Below are positions 6,903-10,822 of a stretch of 10,822 nt of DNA, one piece after another (positions within the stretch are counted from its first letter, which is position 1; each line of letters starts with the position of its first letter). Under the pieces are notes generated by a model. It made no database searches, was not told the origin of the DNA, and worked only from the letters and a program-made list of their open reading frames with translations. Source of the stretch: Candidatus Scatomorpha merdipullorum (GTDB taxonomy: Bacteria > Bacillota > Clostridia > Oscillospirales > Oscillospiraceae); contig DVJK01000032.1 of the NCBI GenBank assembly GCA_018716795.1, positions 1 to 10,822 on the forward strand, written 5' to 3'. The position numbers and the translations under genes were made by a program.

Positions 6903-6915
6903 CAGACACTGTCTG
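6903..6915 (-). repeat. Small hairpin directly after the CoA-transferase stop codon
   Basis: CAGAC-AGT-GTCTG on the - strand directly follows the TAA stop (6918-6916). The 5 bp stem is followed by an A-rich stretch rather than a U-run, so it is not a terminator. It may stabilise or separate the messages for the first and second genes. It could also be chance. Confidence 0.4.
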
Positions 6916-8463
6916 TTAAAGCTCGAGGCCCATTTTACCCTCGCGGAAGATGCGTTCGTCCATGGTCCGAAGGCCGGACGAGACGCGCACGTCGAAGTCG
7001 ACGACGTCGAGGACCTGCGTCTGGAGATCTATGCCGGGCGCGATCTCGGTGAGGATAATGCCCTCCTCGTCGAGCTCAAACACGGCGCGTTCGGTTATGA
7101 ACAGCACCTTTTGCCCGGATTTGACGGCGTTCGCGCCGCTGAAGGTGACCTGCTTGACCTGCTTTACATACTTCCTGTTCCGGCCTTCCTGCAGGATGAC
7201 GAGCCTGCCGTCTTTGACTTCGGTCTTGAGGCCGCCAGCGGTCAGAGTGCCGCAGAACACGCACTTCGGGGTGTTGGAGGCGATGTTGATGAAGCCGCCG
7301 GGGCCGACGGTCCTCGTGAACTTGCTGACGTTGCAGTTGCCCATGGCGTCCACCTCCGCCGCGCCGAGGAAGCAGACGTCAAGCCCGCCGCCGTCGTAGA
7401 AATCGAACTGGTTTATCATGCCGGGGACGAACTCGGGGTTGTACGCCCCGCCGAAGGCCGCGCCCGCCGCGGGCACGCCGCCTATCTGGCCGGCCTCGAC
7501 CGTCATGGTGAGCTGGTCGGCGAAGCCCTCCTCGACCGCCACGCCGGAGACGCCCTCGGGTATGCCTATGCCGAGGTTTATGACCGCGTTCCTCGGGAGC
7601 TCCATCGCGGCCCTGCGGGCGATAATCTTGCGGTCGGACATCGGCAGGATGGGGATGCTGTCGACGGGGATGCGGAACTCGTGGGCGAGCGCCGCGTCGT
7701 AGGGCTGGTTGCCGAAGTTCTGATAGTGATATTCCGCCGGCGAGAGGACGACGTAGTCCACCAGGATGCCGGGCACAATGACGTCGCGCGGGTTTATGGC
7801 GCCGGCGGCGACCACGCGCTCCGCCTGGACGATGACTATGCCGCCGCTGCGCTTCGCGGCCTGGGCCAGGGCGAGCTGGTCGATAAGCGTCGTCTCCTTC
7901 TCGGCGGAGACGTTGCCGTGCTCGTCCACGCTGGTGCCGCGGATGATGGCGACGTCAATCGGGAAGGACTTGTACCACAGATACTCCTCGCCGCCGAGCG
8001 TCACGACCTCGACGAGGTCGCGCGTGGCCAGGGCGTTGCACTTGCCGCCCTCGAGCCGCGGGTCGACGAAGGTGCCGAGTCCGGTCTTAGTGATGACGCC
8101 GGGCCGGCCCGCGCCAATCTCGCGGTAGAGCTGGCAGAGTGTGCCCTGCGGCAGCAGGTAGGCCTCTATCTCGCCCGAGTCCACCTTGGCCTGGAGCAGA
8201 GGGGCCAGGTTGTAGTGGCTGGCGATGACGCGCTTGAGAAGGCCGGCGTGGGCCATGTGGTTCATGCCCCGGTCCTTGCCGTCGCCTATGCCCGGCGAGT
8301 GCGTCATCGTGAGAGCGCAGGGATGCCCGCCCTCGAGGAAGCTGTCCTCGATGCCCTTGAGCAGATACTCGGGGCAGGCGGAGCCCATGAAGCCGGTTAT
8401 GCCGACCGTGGCGCCGTCCTTTATGGCGGAGGCAGCCCCTTTAATGTCCACAATTTTGAACAA
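6916..8463 (-). CDS. Family I CoA-transferase, propionate/acetate CoA-transferase (Pct/YdiF) type
   Basis: About 515 residues: fused alpha and beta halves of a family I CoA-transferase, closely resembling Clostridium propionicum propionate CoA-transferase along its whole length. It moves CoA between short-chain acyl-CoA (usually acetyl-CoA) and a carboxylic acid through a glutamyl-CoA intermediate. The catalytic glutamate is E323 within VEAGQIGGVPAAG, matching Glu324 of the known enzyme. The N-terminal half has the GITGFMGSACPE oxyanion/CoA region (about 21-32), and the C-terminus carries EIAPGIDLQTQVLDVVDF. The frame is open upstream to 8598, but that stretch is promoter DNA. I chose the TTG at 8463 because AAAGGG (8477-8472) lies 8 bases upstream and the length then matches the family; a GTG at 8472 is the alternative. 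It is the first gene of the operon with the MaoC hydratase and AEC carrier. The real substrate (propionate, lactate, 3-hydroxybutyrate or another acid) cannot be read from sequence. Confidence 0.93.
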   Translation of the reverse strand: MFKIVDIKGAASAIKDGATVGITGFMGSACPEYLLKGIEDSFLEGGHPCALTMTHSPGIGDGKDRGMNHMAHAGLLKRVIASHYNLAPLLQAKVDSGEIEAYLLPQGTLCQLYREIGAGRPGVITKTGLGTFVDPRLEGGKCNALATRDLVEVVTLGGEEYLWYKSFPIDVAIIRGTSVDEHGNVSAEKETTLIDQLALAQAAKRSGGIVIVQAERVVAAGAINPRDVIVPGILVDYVVLSPAEYHYQNFGNQPYDAALAHEFRIPVDSIPILPMSDRKIIARRAAMELPRNAVINLGIGIPEGVSGVAVEEGFADQLTMTVEAGQIGGVPAAGAAFGGAYNPEFVPGMINQFDFYDGGGLDVCFLGAAEVDAMGNCNVSKFTRTVGPGGFINIASNTPKCVFCGTLTAGGLKTEVKDGRLVILQEGRNRKYVKQVKQVTFSGANAVKSGQKVLFITERAVFELDEEGIILTEIAPGIDLQTQVLDVVDFDVRVSSGLRTMDERIFREGKMGLEL

Positions 8464-8471
8464 AGCTTTCA

Positions 8472-8477
8472 CCCTTT
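8472..8477 (-). promoter_or_regulatory. Ribosome binding site deciding the CoA-transferase TTG start
   Basis: AAAGGG on the - strand, 8 bases from the TTG at 8463-8461. It overlaps the alternative GTG start at 8472-8470, which lacks a convincing site of its own. Confidence 0.6.
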
Positions 8478-8532
8478 CTTCTCGTTTTTTCCCAAGACCT
8501 CGTCCGGATCGAGTGTCTATTCTCTGACAATC

Positions 8533-8561
8533 ATTATATTGCCGCGGGCTCAAAATGAAAA
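8533..8561 (-). promoter_or_regulatory. Sigma-A-like promoter of the CoA-transferase operon
   Basis: A perfect -10 TATAAT (8538-8533) lies 17 bases from a weak -35 TTTTCA (8561-8556, 4 of 6 matches). The predicted transcript starts near 8526, leaving a leader of about 63 bases. A strong -10 with a poor -35 fits an activator-dependent promoter. Confidence 0.65.
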
Positions 8562-8581
8562 ATACGAAAATCGACTTGCAG

Positions 8582-8600
8582 CTATGGTGTAAATGCATAG
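8582..8600. promoter_or_regulatory. Candidate LysR-type operator CTATG-N9-CATAG
   Basis: An exact 5-base inverted repeat that contains the T-N11-A core of LysR-type sites (T8585, A8597). Its centre (8591) lies about 65 bases upstream of the predicted CoA-transferase operon start and just outside the -35 of the LysR gene's own promoter. This allows activation of the operon and autoregulation of the regulator. Binding is inferred. Confidence 0.6.
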
Positions 8601-8609
8601 ATTAATTAC

Positions 8610-8638
8610 TTGAAATTATGTTACTATTGTGATATTTT
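8610..8638 (+). promoter_or_regulatory. Sigma-A-like promoter of the LysR regulator gene
   Basis: TTGAAA (8610-8615), a 17-base spacer and TATTTT (8633-8638), preceded by TG one base upstream of the -10 (8630-8631) as in extended -10 promoters. The predicted start is near 8645, about 65 bases before the gene. Confidence 0.65.
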
Positions 8639-8709
8639 AGGTATAAGTTAGTCAACGCTCTGACAAGGGCGCTTTTGGGGCGCGGAGGTATCCGAAGGAG
8701 GCGCTTTGC

Positions 8710-9594
8710 ATGGAATTCCGCCAGCTCTACTATTTTGTCAAAGTCGCCGACGAGGGCAACTACACCCGCGCGTCGGAAAAGCTGCACGTCTCCCAGCCCT
8801 CGCTGAGCAAGGCGATTCAGGCGCTGGAGCGCTCGCTGGGCGTGACGCTCATAGTCCGCACCTCGCGGAGCTTCCAGCTGACCTATATGGGCGAGCAGCT
8901 GTACGAGAAGGGGCGGGAGGTCGTCCGGCTGTACGAGGAGCTCTCGGCACAGATGTCGGATTTGCCGGGCCGGGCCTCGGGCTTCCTGCGCTGCGGGATA
9001 CCGCCCGTGCTCAGCACGCTGCTCGCGCCGTACCTGCTGATAGACTTCCAGCGGCGCTATCCGGACATAAGGGTGGAGACGCCCGAGGCCGGCAGCAAGG
9101 TCATTGGCCGGCGCCTGCTCTCCGACAAGCTGGACATGGCCCTGGTCATGGGCCCGGCGGACGCCTCGGCCTTCCGGGTCTCGCCCATAGTCTCGGACGT
9201 GCTGGCCCTGGCCATGCCGGAGGGGCACCGCCTGGCCGCCCTCAAGAGCGTGGAGGTGGACGAGCTGCGCTCGGAGCGGCTGGTCCTGCTGGACGAGAGC
9301 TATCAGCTGCGCGAAAGCTTTGAGTCCGCCTGCGCCCGCCGGGGCTTTGAGCCGCTTGTCGCGGCGAGCAGCGCGAGCTGGGACTTTCTGATAACCGCCG
9401 TGGAGCTCGGCCAGGGCCTGACCGTCCTGCCCCGGCCCATACTGCGCGACCTGCGCCCCGGCCTCGTATACCGCCCGCTCGCCGGCGAGGATATGCGCTG
9501 GAACATCGTGGCGATAACCCGCCGCGACCGCTATATCCCGCACATCGCCGGGCTGCTTATAGAGTTTTTGCAGGAAAATGTGAGATTCCCCTGA
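8710..9594 (+). CDS. LysR-type transcriptional regulator, likely activator of the divergent operon
   Basis: A 294-residue cytoplasmic DNA-binding protein with the standard LysR layout. The N-terminal winged helix-turn-helix (about 1-60) has the signature YTRASEKLHVSQPSLSKAIQ (18-37) and LERSLGVTLIVRTSR after it. A linker helix follows (about 60-88), then a periplasmic-binding-like effector domain (about 90-290), including LDMALVMGP and the VELGQGLTVLPR segment typical of the co-inducer domain. The ATG is preceded by AAGGAGG (8695-8701) at 8 bases. The gene is divergent from the CoA-transferase operon across a 246-base AT-rich spacer with a palindromic T-N11-A site between the two promoters, the classic arrangement of a LysR regulator and its target. 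The inducer is unknown; family practice suggests the imported acid or its CoA ester. A PucR-type gene follows 9 bases after its stop. Confidence 0.93.
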   Translation: MEFRQLYYFVKVADEGNYTRASEKLHVSQPSLSKAIQALERSLGVTLIVRTSRSFQLTYMGEQLYEKGREVVRLYEELSAQMSDLPGRASGFLRCGIPPVLSTLLAPYLLIDFQRRYPDIRVETPEAGSKVIGRRLLSDKLDMALVMGPADASAFRVSPIVSDVLALAMPEGHRLAALKSVEVDELRSERLVLLDESYQLRESFESACARRGFEPLVAASSASWDFLITAVELGQGLTVLPRPILRDLRPGLVYRPLAGEDMRWNIVAITRRDRYIPHIAGLLIEFLQENVRFP

Positions 9595-9603
9595 GGAGGA
9601 GAC

Positions 9604-10822
9604 ATGAAGGTATCCGACGTCTTGAAGCTGCCGAGCCTGCTCGGCGCCGAGGTGCTCGCCGGGCGCGGCGGGCTCAGCAACCCCGTGGAGTCCGTCACGG
9701 TGCTTGAATATACGGAAGTTGACGAGCTGCAGGAGCGGCTTTTTCATGGCAACGAGTTCACAGGAAACGAGCTGCTTATCACGGCTTTCTCAGCAAGCCG
9801 GGACGATGTGGAAGCCCAATGCGTGAATATACGGCGCTTCCATTCGGTGGGCGCGGTGGGCGTCCTGCTCTACTACGTGGGGCTCATCATGCCCGAGGTC
9901 AGCCCGAAGCTCATAGAGCTCTGCGACGAGCTGGACTTCGTGCTGATTTGCATGCCGCGCGACAACGTGAGCCAGCGCTACGGCGACGCGATAAGCGACA
10001 TACTCTTCGCCGTGTTCCGCGAGCAGGAGCGGAAGCGCTTCTTCGTGAGCACGCTGCTCGACCGCCTCTCCGGCCTCAGGCCGCAGCAGCGCAGCATGGA
10101 GACGCTGCTCCGAATGCTCAGCGAGCACCTGCGCGCCTCGGTCATACTGCTCGGGCCGAACTCGCGCGTCGAATTCATCGCGGCCTGGCCGCGCTCGCTC
10201 ACGGAAAACATGCGCGAGCAGGCCCCGCGCTGGCTCGAAGCGCTCGGGGGAGGGGACGAGCTGGTCGTGCCCCTGGCCGACGGGAGCGCGCATCTCCAGC
10301 GCTGCCCGACGCTTATCGATGCCTCGGACGGGCTTCGGCTTCTGCTGCTGCGCTACGGCGAGCCCTTCACCGGCGACATGCTCTGGCAGGCCAGCGAGTG
10401 CGTCCGGCTGTTCATACACATCTGGGACCGCGACTACGGCAAATTCGCGGCGAGCGAGCTCGTGCGCGCCATAATAAACGACGAGCCGCTTCAAAAGAAC
10501 CACCTCGCCCGGCTCTTCCGCATAGACGTGGAAAAGCTCGACCAGATGTGGCTCCTCATCCCGCGCGAGTCCGGCGCCGGGCCCGGCGAGCGGCTTCTGG
10601 AGCTCTGCACCCGGAGGCTCTCCGAGCTGGGGAAGCCGCTGCTCACCGGCTATTATGAGGAGACGCTCGCGGCCTTCACCAACAGCGCGAACACCCGGGG
10701 CCGCCAGGCTGACCTCGAGCTCTGGACTCAGGAGGAGGACGGGGCCGTCCTGGAGAAATACGAGCTTGTCCGCATCGACCGTTTGTCCGACACGACAGCC
10801 GCCCGGCGCGCCTATTATCTGG
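9604..10822 (+). CDS. PucR-family transcriptional regulator, 3' part outside the window
   Basis: A frame open from ATG 9604 to the window edge, 406 complete codons with no stop. The first residues (MKVSDVLKLPSLLGAEVLAG) and the following region to about 123, including NPVESVTVLEY, FTGNELLITAF and VGAVGVLLYY, match the N-terminal PucR domain of purine-catabolism-type activators. Residues 124-406 correspond to the middle region that usually precedes a C-terminal helix-turn-helix; that helix-turn-helix would lie past the window end. Family members regulate purine, amino-acid or other nitrogen/carbon catabolic genes, usually neighbours. Its AGGAGG (9594-9599) overlaps the LysR stop and is 4 bases from the ATG, so the two regulators are probably co-transcribed. 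Its own target is likely beyond the right edge, though a joint role on the divergent operon is possible. Function is assigned from the N-terminal domain only. Confidence 0.8.
   Translation, partial: MKVSDVLKLPSLLGAEVLAGRGGLSNPVESVTVLEYTEVDELQERLFHGNEFTGNELLITAFSASRDDVEAQCVNIRRFHSVGAVGVLLYYVGLIMPEVSPKLIELCDELDFVLICMPRDNVSQRYGDAISDILFAVFREQERKRFFVSTLLDRLSGLRPQQRSMETLLRMLSEHLRASVILLGPNSRVEFIAAWPRSLTENMREQAPRWLEALGGGDELVVPLADGSAHLQRCPTLIDASDGLRLLLLRYGEPFTGDMLWQASECVRLFIHIWDRDYGKFAASELVRAIINDEPLQKNHLARLFRIDVEKLDQMWLLIPRESGAGPGERLLELCTRRLSELGKPLLTGYYEETLAAFTNSANTRGRQADLELWTQEEDGAVLEKYELVRIDRLSDTTAARRAYYL

Noticed and set aside
7111..8592. 493-codon + strand open frame opposite the CoA-transferase gene
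   Set aside because: The opposite strand encodes a full, clearly recognisable CoA-transferase with its catalytic residue. This frame shows no family resemblance and is rich in His/Asp/Glu/Arg, as antisense frames often are.
8602..9747. 381-codon - strand open frame opposite the LysR gene
   Set aside because: It crosses the LysR gene and the start of the PucR gene, and shows no domain. The + strand LysR is unambiguous.
9790..10658. Open frames on both strands at the right edge (237 codons -, 279 codons +)
   Set aside because: They overlap the continuous PucR-type frame starting at 9604, which has the recognisable domain and a ribosome binding site. Their own composition is Arg/Ala-rich and motif-free.

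Overview
The window is a GC-rich bacterial segment, densely coded, with strong AGGAGG-type ribosome binding sites, several TTG starts and recognisable sigma-A-like promoters. The gene content fits a GC-rich anaerobic member of the Bacillota (Clostridia, perhaps Oscillospiraceae-like): ThiI without a rhodanese domain, fused CinA, a propionate-type CoA-transferase, an AEC transporter and a PucR regulator. The phylum is an inference and the genus cannot be named. No rRNA, tRNA, CRISPR array, phage gene or insertion sequence was seen.

Left part (38-3055, + strand): three overlapping genes form a housekeeping operon: thiI (tRNA 4-thiouridine synthase), cinA (nucleotide/NMN amidase protein) and a histidine phosphatase. 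A hairpin/terminator region follows at 3058-3095. Next come two abutting membrane-protein genes (3125-5347, + strand). The first encodes a short single-pass protein with an acidic repeat tail. The second encodes a 599-residue single-pass protein with a Pro/Ala/Arg-rich cytoplasmic tail and a modular ectodomain resembling TcaA-type proteins. Neither has an assigned function.

Middle (5348-5503): a 156-base convergent intergenic region holds three consecutive hairpins, at least one of which should terminate transcription from both sides.

Right part (5504-8463, - strand): a catabolic operon is read right to left as family I CoA-transferase (Pct/YdiF type), MaoC-type hydratase, then AEC-family carrier. 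It is divergent from a LysR regulator (8710-9594, + strand). The 246-base spacer is AT-rich and holds a sigma-A-like promoter in each direction. Between them lies a palindrome, CTATG-N9-CATAG, centred about 65 bases upstream of the predicted operon start, the classical LysR activator position. The simplest reading is regulated uptake of an organic (perhaps 3-hydroxy or dicarboxylic) acid, CoA activation, and reversible hydration/dehydration of the acyl-CoA.

Right edge: a second regulator gene, of the PucR type, starts 9 bases after the LysR gene at 9604 and stays open to the window end. Its C-terminal DNA-binding domain lies outside the window.
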